From the NCBI GenBank assembly GCA_022592445.1, contig JABYQR010000115.1:1-64000 (forward strand): a stretch of 64,000 nt of DNA, read 5' to 3'. Under the pieces are notes generated by a model. The model was not told the DNA's origin. It ran no database searches and was given only the letters and a program-made list of their open reading frames with translations. Numbering within the stretch: position 1 is the first letter of the stretch; each line of letters opens with the position of its first letter. Below, in pieces: positions 1-10,971 of the stretch. This DNA is from Cytidiella melzeri. Its lineage: Eukaryota; Basidiomycota; Agaricomycetes; Polyporales; Irpicaceae. Position numbers and translations under genes: made by a program.

Positions 1-1452
1 TCGAAATGGGTCTTGCACATCAAACGGAATTCCAACGGCCAAATCGCTAGGTTCAAAGCACGGCTAGTCGCGAAGGGTTTCACACAGATACCAGGCCAAG
101 ACTTCCACTTCACGTTCGCACCCGTCGCTCGCTGGGATTCCATACGCACAATAATCGCCATCGCCGCTTACCGCGACCTCTACCTCCGGCACATCGACAT
201 TAAGACCGCTTTTCTCAACGGACCACTGGCCGAAGAGATATATATGAACAAGCCGACTATACTCGGGAAGGGGTTCTGGCGACTGCGGAAGGGACTGTAC
301 GGACTGAAACAAGCAGGCTGTTCCTGGTACTTGGAGTTCCACAAGAAATACCAGACACTCGGGTTTCGAAGATGCGAAGCAGACTGGAGCGTACACGTGA
401 GGACTAAGGACGGACAGAGGTCAATGTCCGCCACAAGTGTCGACAATATCCTATTGGCAACCTCATCGCAACTAGAGTCAGACTCCGTGACCAGGGACCT
501 TGAGGGACTATTTGACATCACAGACAATGGCGAGGTCCAGTGGCTACTGGGGTGCAGAGTGACCAGGAACCATGCGAGGCGATCGATCCAACTCTCTCAA
601 GAGAGTTACACGCTATCGATTCTAAGGTTATTTGAGATGGAATTCTGCAATGCCGCGTCGACACCGCTACCGCCGAAATTCTCCCTGTCTCGAGACGAGA
701 CGCCTATAGACGACGAAGAACGTGAGAAGCTAAAGGACCTACCGTACTGTACCCTCGTAGGGAAGGTTATGTATCTGGCGACCACAACGCGTCCCGACAT
801 TGCTTACGCAGTTCGCGAACTCGCAAAATACATGTCGTGTTACCGGCAAACACATTGGACGGCGGCGAAGCACCTACTGCGATACCTTCAAGGGACGAGG
901 TCTCTCGGACTCACGCTAGGCAACCTCGATTCCGCATATCCTCTATTCCACAGCTTCACCGACTCAGACTGGGGCTCCGGAGAAGGGCGAAAATCAATTT
1001 CGGGATACGTAATGATTATCTACAACTCGCCGATCGCCTGGAGTTCAAAGCAACAAGCAGTGGTAGCCCTATCGTCATGCGAGGCTGAATACCTTGCCTG
1101 TTCACATGCGGCGTGTCAGGTCATTTGGCTTAGACAGCTGTTAGACGAACTCGGATTCCCGCAGACGGACCCGACACCGCTATTCTGTGACAACAATGGC
1201 ACTATCGCCTGTACGCACGACCCTCACGGACACACGAAGATGAAGCACATCGATATAAGGGCGCATTTCATCAGGAATTGCGTAAATGACGGGAAGGTTG
1301 ATGTTAGGCGAGTAGAAGGGAAGGAGAACCTTGCTGACGTGTTCACCAAGTCGTTGACACGAATACTGCACACACGCGCGTTGGAGATGCTAGGACTTGT
1401 AGCGGGTCAAGGGGGGGTGTCAGATGGTGACCCGCCAGGGCATCCAGGCTAG
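1..1452 (+). pseudogene. Ty1/copia Pol, reverse transcriptase-RNase H part (element X, sense half)
   Basis: The frame is open from the first base of the window to the stop at 1450-1452, so the start lies outside. The product is the C-terminal part of a copia polyprotein. RT landmarks are FKARLVAKGFTQIPGQDF, IDIKTAFLNG and KGLYGLKQAG. RNase H follows with DSDWG, SSCEAEY, DNNGT and KHIDIRAHF. The RT active-site box, normally (Y/H)VDD, reads SVDN, so the second catalytic Asp is Asn and the enzyme is probably dead. The last codons run through a polypurine tract (1405-1417) into the 3' LTR that begins at 1418. The gag-protease half of the same family lies next to it on the opposite strand. Family assignment is secure; inactivity is inferred from one residue and the rearrangement. 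Confidence 0.88.
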
Positions 1453-1510
1453 GAAGGAAGCGCATCACGTCGGAGTACTATACACCAACATCCGCCGATC
1501 ACTCACAACT
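1418..1510 (+). repeat. Truncated 3' LTR of copia element X (first 93 bp)
   Basis: It begins TGTCAGATGGTGACCC directly after a run of seven G. The 93 bp match the first 93 bp of the antisense LTR at 3229-3445, apart from a two-base difference near 1488. At 1510 the LTR stops and jumps to element leader sequence, so the LTR end and primer-binding site are missing here. Confidence 0.8.
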
Positions 1511-1549
1511 CTATTGATTTTGTTACCCCTGACAATCAGCAATCCATCG
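1510..1549 (+). repeat. 40-bp perfect inverted repeat, left arm (copia leader)
   Basis: It begins TCTATTGATTTTG. The 40 bases are the exact reverse complement of 3131-3170, the leader immediately upstream of the antisense gag start. The arm joins the sense LTR piece to the antisense gag-protease body. Confidence 0.9.
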
Positions 1550-3128
1550 CCAGATACATGGCGACGTGAAGGCGATATAGGTTGTTGTTGTCTAGGTTGC
1601 CTGTCAGGATAGTCTTGCCATTCAAGTCCAGGACCATCTTTCCGTTCTTCGTCATTGATCCTACCCCCCTCCGCTCCATACACCCTTGCGAGACCAAGTT
1701 CATGCGCGCCGTCGGCACGTGTAAGACATTGCAGAGTTTGACTTTGTGAGTTACGCCATTAACGGTAGCGAGTAAGAACACATCACCGACAGCAACTGCA
1801 GACGTCGTAAGAGATGATCCAAAACCACGGACATTGAGCGGACTGATAGGGCGATAGTTTTGGAATACAGCGTGGTCAAAGAAGATGTGTCGGTTGGCGC
1901 CTGAGTCGTGGTAGACGGACGTCTTCTCAACTCGTTCTCCCGAGAATGCGGCGTTGTGGCATTTGACAGATTGATCCGGGTCGGAGGTGATCATTGTATT
2001 CAGTAGATATACTGTCCCTGGATCTTCGGCCTCGATAGACGCTGTATTTGCTTCTACGGTTTGTTTCGGAGGAGGTTCAGTGGCGATGTTAGCCGTAGGG
2101 CGTTTCTTCGGATTGAAGGTCTTCGACACATTTCGTGATTTCGCGCGTTGGGCTGGTGGTAGATGTATATCGCGTCTATATTTCCACCATTCGGGGTACT
2201 GCCCGCACTTCCCTCCCCCCCAGGAGAGGCAATTATCACTCGTATGGCCGCGTGGATGTGGACAATCAGGGTTGTCACACCATTCCGTCATTTTCTTGGC
2301 GGTACCGACAGCCTGGTTTACAACGGCGTTCGAAGTGGCGGATCTTTTGCGATAGATCGCATCAGTCTCGTATATTTGCGCGATGACTTCCGGGTCGTTT
2401 CTGGTTTGCGCCCAGTCTTTTTCCTTAATGAGCTCAATTACTCTCGATGAAGACATTGGTCTGCCGGTGCTGTGTGCCACGCCCATGTCATAGTGGAGTG
2501 TCCTAGAAAACATTCTCCAGCTATTGTCGGTGGGGATAAGGTCCGCCAAAGTGGTCGCGAAGTTCGCGTCGGCCATGCGACTCGGATCTTGATCGCAAAG
2601 GTCTGCGTACATAGCGCGTATCTTATCAACCCATTTACTGACGTCCATTCCATCCTTACACGTGAAACTCATCAGTTTCTGATGGAGCGAGGAGGCTCGG
2701 AGATTGTTGATAGGTCGATATTCTGACTGAAGTATTGCCCAGGCTTCTTTCGCTCTCCTGGTACGTCCTATGAGATGAATCTTTGCTCGGGGAATGGCTT
2801 CGAGCAAAAGAGCGATAGCCGTGATGTTGGCGTCGTACCAAGGCTCTGCGTCCTTCATCGCCTGCTCGACCTGACCTTCATTTCCCCTCTTTATCCCCTT
2901 TATCACGATTCCGGTGTCCGGATCCTCAACTTCTTCGTTGTAAGTCTTTCGAAGTTTGGGGATGATGGGTGGCACGGATTCAGGACCTTCGAAATATTTC
3001 CACAAGTGTATTGCTCTAAGTTTCGCCTCAACTTGCATCACCCACGTCCCATAGGAGTTGGTGTTTCTGTCGTCGTCAAGTTTCGGCAGCTTATTGTTAG
3101 AAGGGTCAGCCTTGGGAAGATTCGACAT
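1536..3128 (-). pseudogene. Ty1/copia Gag-protease, 3'-truncated (element X, antisense half)
   Basis: This is the 5' half of a copia polyprotein. The ATG at 3128 follows the LTR, primer-binding site and leader in the expected order. Residues about 20-260 are a copia Gag (UBN2-like) region. A variant zinc knuckle CDNPDCPHPRGHTSDNC lies near residue 290. The aspartic protease motif DSGANRHIF lies near residue 405. The frame ends just as the GAG-pre-integrase region begins (NNNLYRLH), and the last few codons are read from the inverted-repeat arm. Integrase and RT are absent on this strand; the RT-RNase H half of the same family is on the other strand at 1-1452. It could be expressed as a Gag-protease fragment, but it is most likely a dead rearranged copy. 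Confidence 0.85.
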
Positions 3129-3130
3129 GA

Positions 3131-3170
3131 CGATGGATTGCTGATTGTCAGGGGTAACAAAATCAATAGA
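3131..3170 (-). repeat. 40-bp perfect inverted repeat, right arm (copia leader)
   Basis: This is the native copy of the leader, in its normal place between the primer-binding site and the gag ATG at 3128. It is the exact reverse complement of 1510-1549. Confidence 0.9.
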
Positions 3171-3213
3171 GTAGTGATGTTCGACGATGGAAATCTGTTA
3201 TGATGTGCGCTGT

Positions 3214-3228
3214 TCGGGGCTCATAACC
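3214..3228 (-). promoter_or_regulatory. Primer-binding site of copia X (tRNA-Met anticodon arm)
   Basis: The plus strand reads ...GGGGCTCATAACC, the anticodon arm of a methionine (initiator-type) tRNA with CAT anticodon. It abuts the LTR end at 3229. The element strand is therefore complementary to an internal tRNA segment, as in Drosophila copia, where a 5' half tRNA primes reverse transcription. Confidence 0.75.
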
Positions 3229-3445
3229 TGTCAACGAGACGGTCTGGTACAGGGTCAACAGCGATACTATTTGGTACAGTGCGTGTGTGCGTACCTGGTA
3301 CAGGGTCAACAGCGATACTGTGCCCCTGTACCGGTTAACAATCTTTTATACAAGTTGTGAGTGATCGGCGGATGTCCGTGTATAGTACTCCGACGTGATG
3401 CGCTTCCTTCCTAGCCTGGATGCCCTGGCGGGTCACCATCTGACA
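3229..3445 (-). repeat. 5' LTR of copia X (217 bp)
   Basis: On the element strand it runs TGTCAGATGG...GTTGACA, a TG...CA LTR followed by the primer-binding site. It contains an imperfect direct repeat of about 25 bp (ggtacagggtcaacagcgat) near 3244 and 3297. Its outer edge lies inside the 3' end of the C2 pol frame, so X was inserted into C2. Confidence 0.85.
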
Positions 3446-4915
3446 TTTGATGAGCGCGAGTTGCTCCGTGTGTTTGACGCGCAATAGAGCCTTCGTTAGA
3501 ATATCAGCGCAGTTGTCGTCGGAAGTGCAGTGAGGAATGAGGATTGTTCCGTCTAGAACTCGTTCGCGAAGGAAGTGATGGCGAATGTCGATGTGTTTAG
3601 AACGTGCATGAAATTGATGATCTTGAGCGAATGAGATAGCGGCGAGATTATCCGTGGCGAGGGAAGTCGCTCCTGTAGGCGCGAATCCGAGTTCTGTCAG
3701 AATTTCCCTAATCCAGATAGCCTCCTTGGCTGCATGGGCGAGTGCCACATATTCGGCCTCCATTGTTGACAAAGCAACTGTTTGTTGCTTCTTCGAACTC
3801 CAGCTAATGATGCCTCCTCCTCCGAGGAATGCGTATCCCGATACTGATTGGCGGTCGACACGGTTTTGGCCCCAGTCCGCGTCGCTGTAGCCTGAAATGG
3901 TTAAGTCAGGGGTTCCACCATAGACAATACCGATGGTTCGGGTCCCTTTGAGGTAGCGAAGAACGTGCTTTGCCGCGGTCCAATGAGTGGCCGTGTGAGC
4001 TGAATTGAATTGGCTCAGGGCTTGGACGGCGAATGCGATGTCGGGACGAGTTCCGACGGCGGCGTACATTAGGGATCCAATGACCGCTTGATAGGGTTCT
4101 TCGGCGTTTAATGTGTCATGCGGAGCAGCTGGCTGAAGCGAGATGTTGGAGTCAAGGGGAGTTGATACCGGATTACAGGTATCCATGCCGAAACGTGTGA
4201 GAATAGTGTCGATGTAACGTGTCTGAGAAATTGTAATTGTGCCTTTGTTTCGTTGGCGGAAGATCTGAATGCCAACGTATAGGCTTGCTTCGCCAAGATC
4301 AGTAATATCGAAATATTTCTTCAGATCATTCTTCAACTTGGAGACGATCTGTAGATTCGAGGACGCAACGAGGCAATCATCGACATGCGTACCGATGAGA
4401 ATGCGGTCCGTATTGGTTCCGCGGTAATACAGACATGGATCGGCTTGGGAGCGTGTGAAGCCGAGGGCCTCGAGTAGCACGCGATCAAGTTCCGCGCGCC
4501 AAGCGCGTCCTGCTTGTTTAAGGCCGTAAAGAGCCTTATGGAGGTGATAGACCCGCGATGTATTGTCGTCATATCCGGGTGCTTGTTTCATGTAGATGTC
4601 TTCTTTGAGTGGTGAATTTAGATAAGCACCTACAACGTCAACCTGATGAAGCTCAAGGTCAAGGTGAGCAGCGATTGATATCAGAATACGGAATGTTTCC
4701 AATCGAATGACCGGAGCATGGGTCGAGAAGAAATCTTGACCGGGGATCTGAGAGAACCCTTGTGCGACCAGACGGGCCTTGTATTTCAAAATGTTTCCGT
4801 CAGGGTCGCGCTTGATGGTGAATACCCACCGACATCCAACGGCCTTACGGTCGGCAGGGAGTTCTGCCATTGAGTAGGTTCCTAGTTTATCGAGTTGTGC
4901 CATTTCCTTGTCCAT
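3335..4915 (-). pseudogene. Ty1/copia Pol: reverse transcriptase-RNase H (element C2, second half)
   Basis: It continues, in the same frame, the protein read at 7462-4925 after a single TGA at 4925-4923. RT landmarks are CRWVFTIKRDPDG near residue 30, VVGAYLNSPL, ALYGLKQAGRAW and the intact active-site box HVDD (GTHVDDCLVASS). RNase H shows DADWG, STMEAEY, DNLAAI and KHIDIRHHFLRE. The real pol end is about 3446. Beyond that the frame runs into the LTR of element X, which gives the protein a foreign tail. Catalytic residues look intact, so this was recently a functional RT. It now lacks its own ATG context and its 3' LTR. Confidence 0.9.
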
Positions 4916-4924
4916 CGCCTCCTT

Positions 4925-7462
4925 TCAAAAAGGCCAGTCATCACGTTTTCTAACTTCATCAAAAGTCTGAGGTGAGTCTGAAGTGTTCGCAAGGAAACAA
5001 AAATTCGCTGATGGAGCGGATTCATCGGTATTTGATGGGATCTCCCCCTGAACCGGTGGTTCGGTTATAGAAGCGGGAGTAATCTTTGGCTTCGGCTTTG
5101 TAGAGAGCGATCGAAGCGATTTCTGAGTTCCGTCGTTGAGTTTTAGGTAATCGACGCGTGGTTTCTCCCTGAGATTGCGAGTAGTTTCTGGAAGTGAGAC
5201 GGGTGTGGTCTTGATCTTGATAGGTGTCGTGATTGGCTGTGGAATGGTAGGGTTCTCCCCCTCAGGACCAGCAAGCGTCTCAACTATGGGTGCGGTGAGC
5301 TCATTTGATCGCGGAAAAATAACTTCGCGCGAGGTGAGGATTTTGCACGTTTCAGGTACCAAGTACCTGTATCCCACCGTCCCTTCGGTGATCCCGACAA
5401 ATGTCCGTTTGAGCGATCGCGCGTTTAGTTTAGATTTCGATGTATTGACGCGGACCCAGCAATCAGTGCCAAATTCATGTATGGAGCTTACATCTGGCTT
5501 CTTTTTCCAAAGTCCTTCGAATGGAGTAGAGTGTGGTAACGCGCGAGTTGGCGAACGGTTCTTCAGGTATGCTGCATAAGAAATTGCCTCCTCCCAGAGA
5601 TATTTCGGGAGTCGGTGCGCAAGTAACATAGCGCGTGCGTGTTCCACAAGCGTGCGGTTGAGTTGTTCCGAGACTCCATTGAATTCCGGTGTGTAGGGCG
5701 TTGTAGGTTCTACTTTGATGCCGCGCTTATCAGTGTATGACTTCATTTTGCCTTGCACATACTCTTTCGCGTTGTCAACTCGTAGGACTTTCATTCGGCA
5801 GCCCAACTGATTTTCAATGAAAGCATCAAGTTTCTCGAGCTTCTCTGGTGCCTCATCTCGATCCTTCATAAAATCGACCCAGACGAAGCGAGACTTTCCG
5901 TCGGTGAATGAGATCATGTACGAGTGACCTGCAATTGAATTGGTGGTCGCCGGACCCCAGATATCAGAGAAGATGATCTCGCCAATCTTGGAAATCTTGC
6001 GCAAAGTCCGGAGAGGAATGGATGCGCGAGTATGTTTCGCCGCGATGCATGCTTCACAAATGAAGTCATCATCTGAAGATGTGTCAACGTCCATACCTAA
6101 TACTAATCCTTCGCGATGCATTTCTTTCAATTGTCCTTTATTGACGTGCCCGAGGGCACAATGCCATTTGTACCATGAGCGGTTGAAGCGAGCGATCATT
6201 GTAATCGCGTCGACGGCTTTGACGGCCATTCGGTAAAGGTTGCCGGATTTAGTTCCATGTCCGATCACTTTATCACCGTTCTTGATGAAAAGTTCTGATT
6301 CTTTTCCTTTGTATGAGAGGCCTGCGCTAGTGAGCCTGCCGAGAGAAATGAGATTGAATCTCATTGATGGTGCGTAGAGCGCGTCCTTGAGTATAACGGG
6401 GACGGTTCCTGATTTGGTAATGAATGCGATTCGCACATCGCCGCGTCCAAGGCTCGAACAATCACCTACACCATGGATGGCACCTTTGACTGGAGAAAAA
6501 GTAATAAATAGTGACTTATCATTGATAATGTGGGAGGAGGTGCCAGAGTCGCCGAGCCAGGTACCGGAGAGCGCGGCGGAAGCATTTTCGGTAGCCGGGA
6601 ATGCATATTCCTCGGGCTCGCTATTATTTCCGTCGTCTGGATTGTCCTCGGCAATGTGGGCGTAGGTTCGCTTCGGCCTTCTATTGTCCTTCCCTTTCTT
6701 TTCCTTAGCCTGATCTCCGTTCTTCTCATCTTCTTTATTCTTTCCTCCGCTTCTACACTCCGGTTTGATGTGACCTTCTTTCCCACAGCCGTGACAGAAT
6801 ACTCCTGAACGAAATTTAGTTTTCTTTCGGCAATAAGAAGCGTACAGAGTGGTTTCCGAGGTAACGCGCTCCTTTCGCCTATTGTCTTCTTGCAGGATAC
6901 GGCCGATGATATTTGCCGATGTAAGAGTGTTGTCGAGCGAGATTGATGAGATCAAGGGGTCGCAAGAGTGTGGTAGCGCCGTCAGAATGACGGAGGCTAG
7001 CTCATTGTCGGAGATCTTCGGCGTCTGCACCAAATTGATCTCCTGCCAAAGTCCTTTGATTTTGCGGAGCTCTTCACCAAGATCGCCCTCCTCAGGGATC
7101 TGGTAACGAAGAAAACGGCGGCGTAATACAATCAAAGCAACTGCACCTTCGTTATTGAAAACGTTGGAAAGCGTATCGAAGGCATCCTTCGAGGTACTGG
7201 CGGAAATCACATGCGCCATCATTGAGTTGGAAACGCGGAGTCGGATAGTTGTAAGCGCTTTCCGATCCTTCTTGGTCCACTCGGCAGCTTGAACTGCATC
7301 AGCGGGTTTGGTTGTGTCTCCTGAAGTGTATTCCCACAGCCCCATGTCCGTGAGAATGTCCGTAATCTGGACGCGCCAGGTAATATAGTTCTCGGCGCCC
7401 TTCAGTGGTTCAATACGATAGCTGCCCGACGTTTCGGAAGCTGCGGCAGTGGTTGTTGCCAT
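4925..7462 (-). pseudogene. Ty1/copia Gag-protease-integrase (element C2, first half)
   Basis: 845 codons from the ATG at 7462. Gag occupies residues about 1-215 and is followed by a CCHC zinc knuckle CHGCGKEGHIKPEC. The protease motif is LGDSGTSSHI. The integrase HHCC zinc-binding part (WHCALGHV...CEACIAAKH) comes next. The DDE catalytic core shows FSDIWGP, VLRVDNAKEY and an NGVSEQLNRTL helix. The frame stops at TGA (4925-4923) exactly where copia proteins normally carry a Trp (DWPF then stop, then KEAM), and the following RT frame is in phase. One TGG-to-TGA change therefore appears to split an otherwise intact polyprotein. A primer-binding site and LTR lie upstream in correct order. Confidence 0.92.
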
Positions 7463-7581
7463 AGTAGATCTAATTGCAAGATCAAAAGATAGAGATAATG
7501 ATGGCCTACGGGCGTAATGCCGACGTACTGTCGCCTAGTTCAATAGAGTTCAAGTATAGAGCTTGATGGATAGGAATTCTC

Positions 7582-7609
7582 GTGCGGTTAGAGCGCGGGG
7601 CTCATAACC
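7582..7609 (-). promoter_or_regulatory. Primer-binding site of copia C2 (5' half of tRNA-Met)
   Basis: The plus strand reads like the D-arm and anticodon arm of a methionine tRNA (GCGGTTAGAGCG, then GGGGCTCATAACC) and ends at the LTR border. About 26 nt of tRNA-like sequence marks a half-tRNA priming site of the copia type. Confidence 0.75.
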
Positions 7610-7905
7610 TGTTGTTGCGAGAGGGTGCGAACGCACGAGAGAGAGTGCAAGTATATGCAGATAACATTTACATAGAAAATTACATGAGTTTATATATGAA
7701 TACAAAATAAAGGATAACACATATTGAGCAGCGCGGATACAGGATACAGTGCGGAACGGATAACGGAACGGATAGTACAAATACAAATAAACCGAGACGG
7801 AAAGTATAAATGAATAAGGGCCGGAGCGGAAACATGAATGGAATCAGTCGGGGTTTCCTTGTATGGGAAGAGGCGCGTCACTTAGCGCGTCATTGAATTA
7901 CAACA
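7610..7905 (-). repeat. 5' LTR of copia C2 (296 bp)
   Basis: The element strand starts TGTTGTAATTC and ends CGCAACAACA, so TGTTGT...ACAACA form short inverted ends. It is unlike the LTR of X. The matching 3' LTR is absent because X is inserted at the 3' end of pol. Confidence 0.8.
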
Positions 7906-8017
7906 GGTTGGTAGCACCCCACTGAGTCCTACCTAAGGCTACCTCAATGTAACGCCTTCACCAAGTCCCGATGCCCGACTCATTCCATTGCAGCTCGTCG
8001 ACTGTGCATGTGGACTC
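7906..8017. repeat. Left flank of the FunK1 duplicated unit (copy A)
   Basis: These roughly 110 bp (ggttggtagcacccc...) recur at 58064-58187, downstream of FunK1 copy B. In copy A they are cut off from the rest of the unit by the Plavaka element. The sequence ends with the dinucleotide TC at 8016-8017, repeated at the far end of the element. Confidence 0.85.
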
Positions 8018-8053
8018 CATCAGCAAAACGGCAGCTGCGTGATCGGCGTGGCA
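8018..8053 (+). repeat. Left terminal inverted repeat of the Plavaka element
   Basis: It begins CATCAGCAAAACGGCAGC and pairs imperfectly with the reverse complement of 14341-14377. The first nine bases are identical. Confidence 0.65.
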
Positions 8054-8312
8054 CTACGAGTGACACGCCCACCACGGTACCACGTTTGCTCGTGGCCCCA
8101 CATTTGATTCGTGCATTTACACAACACAAGAATGTGGTGCTACACGCCGCCCATAAAGTATTTTATAGCATCATATCCCTACCACGTCATTGTCACTGGC
8201 TAATAAATGACAGACCCGCTATGACTCGTGTACTACAAAGCAGCACTACGGATCGGCCAAGGCGGAACATTTGACAAATATGAAAGCCGCGCATACAACA
8301 AGCATCGATGAT

Positions 8313-10766
8313 TTAGTCACAAATTGCGGCACGGGGATCGAGAGCGTAATCCATCAGCGGGCGCCCAGCATCGCGCTTGACCGGTTTCGACCGAGCGATC
8401 AACGTCGAGGCCTCATCAAATATTGTCGCCCACTTCTCTGCAGTAATCGTTGCAGCCGAAAGCGCGTAAGTCTCGGTGGCCGAACCCCAGAGGCCGTCGC
8501 TGAAGTTTTCCTTGTTTGTTTTGACGCCAGTCTTCCATAAATCCAAGGCGCGCTCAACCTTTAGAGAAGTAAGCAACATTCATAACATTATTCAAGATGC
8601 TGACTTACTGAGGCTGCACACAAGGAGAGGGCACCAGTTGGATAAGCCGTTGAGTCGACCTTCATCGTGTCGGCAAGGTGGACAATAAAAACTTGCAAGA
8701 ATAGCTCTGAGAGCCAGGCACCCCTCTGGCCCACCTGCGCAACAATTTATTCACAATCGGGCAAGGTGCTGGTAATTTGTGCTTACCGGTGCATCGGGGT
8801 CGCGCTGAATGAAGCGCGCGTTGAGCGTTAGACCTGTAATCTCATCGAGGATTTCTTGAGAGCTTTTCCCCGCGAAGTACGCATTGACCGTGGCAAGCCC
8901 AGCTTTGCCAAGATCACTTCGCCAAGTGCGGAGGGCAGCGGCAGCCTGTGGAAGAATCAATGACGAACATATAACAGCCTCAATCCATACGACGTACAAC
9001 ATATTCAATTGCCGGATCATCCTTATGACCCACGAGACTAGGGAAAACCTCGCACCAGATGCATGTCAACTCCGATGCGAAAGCGGGGTCACTATTAGTC
9101 GCCCAAGGGTTTGCGAGCGTTCCGGCCCACTCGTAAAGCCTTGGAAGGAAACGTGAGCGCCAAATGGCGAGGAATTGTGGGGCTTGTGTCTTCGGAACGG
9201 GAGACTGAAGCTGGTGAATTTAGCAGTGTTTCCGACTTTGACTTCTGACGGAGAATCGACGCGTGAAAGAGTGTTTGCCGGAGTCAGCTTGATGCCCATC
9301 TTGACTGCTGTCAGCGTAGCAAAATCATAGGTTAATGTGAACAAACTTTATCAGTTGTCCGTTTTGGCTTCGGAACGACATTTGTGCTGCAGCAATATAT
9401 CCTAGGTTCAGCTTTGAGTCTCCTCCAGATACAGATGCATACCTTGTTGGCTGGGAAGCCGCACGTGGCCCTGAAGTTTTAGTAGGTCTCGCTACAATGT
9501 TTGCTTTGGAAGCTCGGGCAGCTTCAAGAGCACGAGTGCTTTCGTCTTGATCTAACCTGCCTCTTTCCTGTGCCACATCGTCGACAACGGAGGCTGAAGA
9601 AGCTGCAGCTGGCTTGTATCGAAAGCCTGAGACGTGAGAACCTGGTCGGCGTACAATCGGAATCCGCGGCAATTTCAAAGTTAGCACATGACCGTGACTG
9701 ATCAATCAACGACGTACCCGCGACCTTCTTGCCAGCAACCACATTCGAGTTCCAGCCAGGCTTAAGACCCTCGAGATCATTGCCTCGCATACGTTTTCCG
9801 TTTCTAACGAGACTATGTTAGTAGGTTTATTGATTGAGTGGACTTTAAAAGGTTACTCGGTGGACCCTTCAGTGCACGTAGCCTCCACCATGGGCAACTT
9901 GCGCTTAGCCACAATGGGGCGAGAGGCTATCTCCTGTGTGATAGTGGTGGTAGCGTGCCCCGCTGATAGAGTCCATTAACTGATTGAATGAAAGGATGAA
10001 GCTTGATGACGCACTGGAGGTTTTTCGATCTTATCTGTCTTAGTAGATCTCGCTCGCGGTGGTAACCTCTCATTGGTGCCGTCTTCCTCCGACCCCGCGC
10101 TAGCGTCCTGCTCCTCCGAAGATGTCTCTGTACCATCAGGAGGCTCATAGCTCTGGTCGTCGACCTCGCCCACTTCCTCGTCCTCATCGTACGGCGCTGC
10201 CCGGGACGATTGATCAGAGTCTTTGTAGTCCGATAGCGCTGGCAGCTGCTCCGATGATGTCCAACCGTCATCGTCTATGGCGATCTCAATCTCCTCACCC
10301 TCCCCTTCGTAATGCATGTTGATGTCATCATCAGGCACTGCGTTTTCGTCGTCGCTGATTGTGAGACTGGGCACCGCAAGATCTGGTCGTTGCGCGTTGT
10401 CGTCTCGTTTATTGCGTTTGGCTCGTATTCTGGCCTCGAGCTTGGCAGCCTTTTGTATCGAGCCTGATGATCAGCAATCTTCTGACTCTTGATTGCAAGA
10501 GCTTCGGCAGCCTCTTCCTTACGAGCGGCTTCTATCTCCGCAGGTTTCCGCCGCACAATGCTATATCTATTGTGGTTTTCACCAGGATGCTGGTTCTGAT
10601 TCTTTGATCTTGTCGCTGGCCAATGCGCTACCGCAGCAGGATTACTAGCTGCGGCAGAACCTCGTTTGGTTGAGGTTGCGGCACTGTTTAACTGCGCAGA
10701 GTTCATATTTTCTGTCGGGACAGGTTTTTTGGGTGTGGCTGATGCCTTCGGCTTTCTTGGTGGCAT
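8313..10766 (-). pseudogene. Uncharacterised Plavaka-borne accessory gene (multi-exon, frameshifted)
   Basis: Function not recognised. I place the start at the ATG at 10766 (MPPRKPKAS), because it opens a conserved-looking lysine-rich N-terminus rather than the longer upstream frame. Next come an Arg/Lys/Glu-rich helical stretch (RRKPAEIEAARKEEAAEA) and an acidic region (ISDDENAVPDDDINM, EGEGEEIEIAIDDDGW) near 10370-10270. Several short exons follow down to 8313: GNDLEGLKPGWN near 9780, RTWRSDLGKAGLATVNAYF near 8940, and a last exon 8579-8313 (SVERALDLWKTGV...ATETYALSAATITAEKW). Near 10460 the frame changes within an aaaa run: the alanine/lysine-rich coding potential continues in another frame, suggesting a 1-nt indel. 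It lies head-to-head with the transposase, with about 200 bp between starts, so a shared promoter is likely. Exon borders are approximate. Confidence 0.5.
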
Positions 10767-10971
10767 TATCGCTGGTTTGTTGTGGAGATGAAGATGAAAT
10801 TGTGAGGATTTGAGATGACAGCACAGCTGGATGTGCCCGTAGTGACGTGGATGGGCTTTGGGGTTTTTCACTACTTACCTGAGTTCAAATCAAGTTTTGG
10901 CAGTCCCCGTACCTTGCTCCGGGCTTTGAGCGCGCCAACGTTACCATCAATTTCTTTTCTTTTCATTTACC

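Noticed and set aside
7582..7609. Possible tRNA-Met gene
   Set aside because: Only the D arm and anticodon arm are present, with no T arm or acceptor stem. Position next to an LTR marks it as a primer-binding site.
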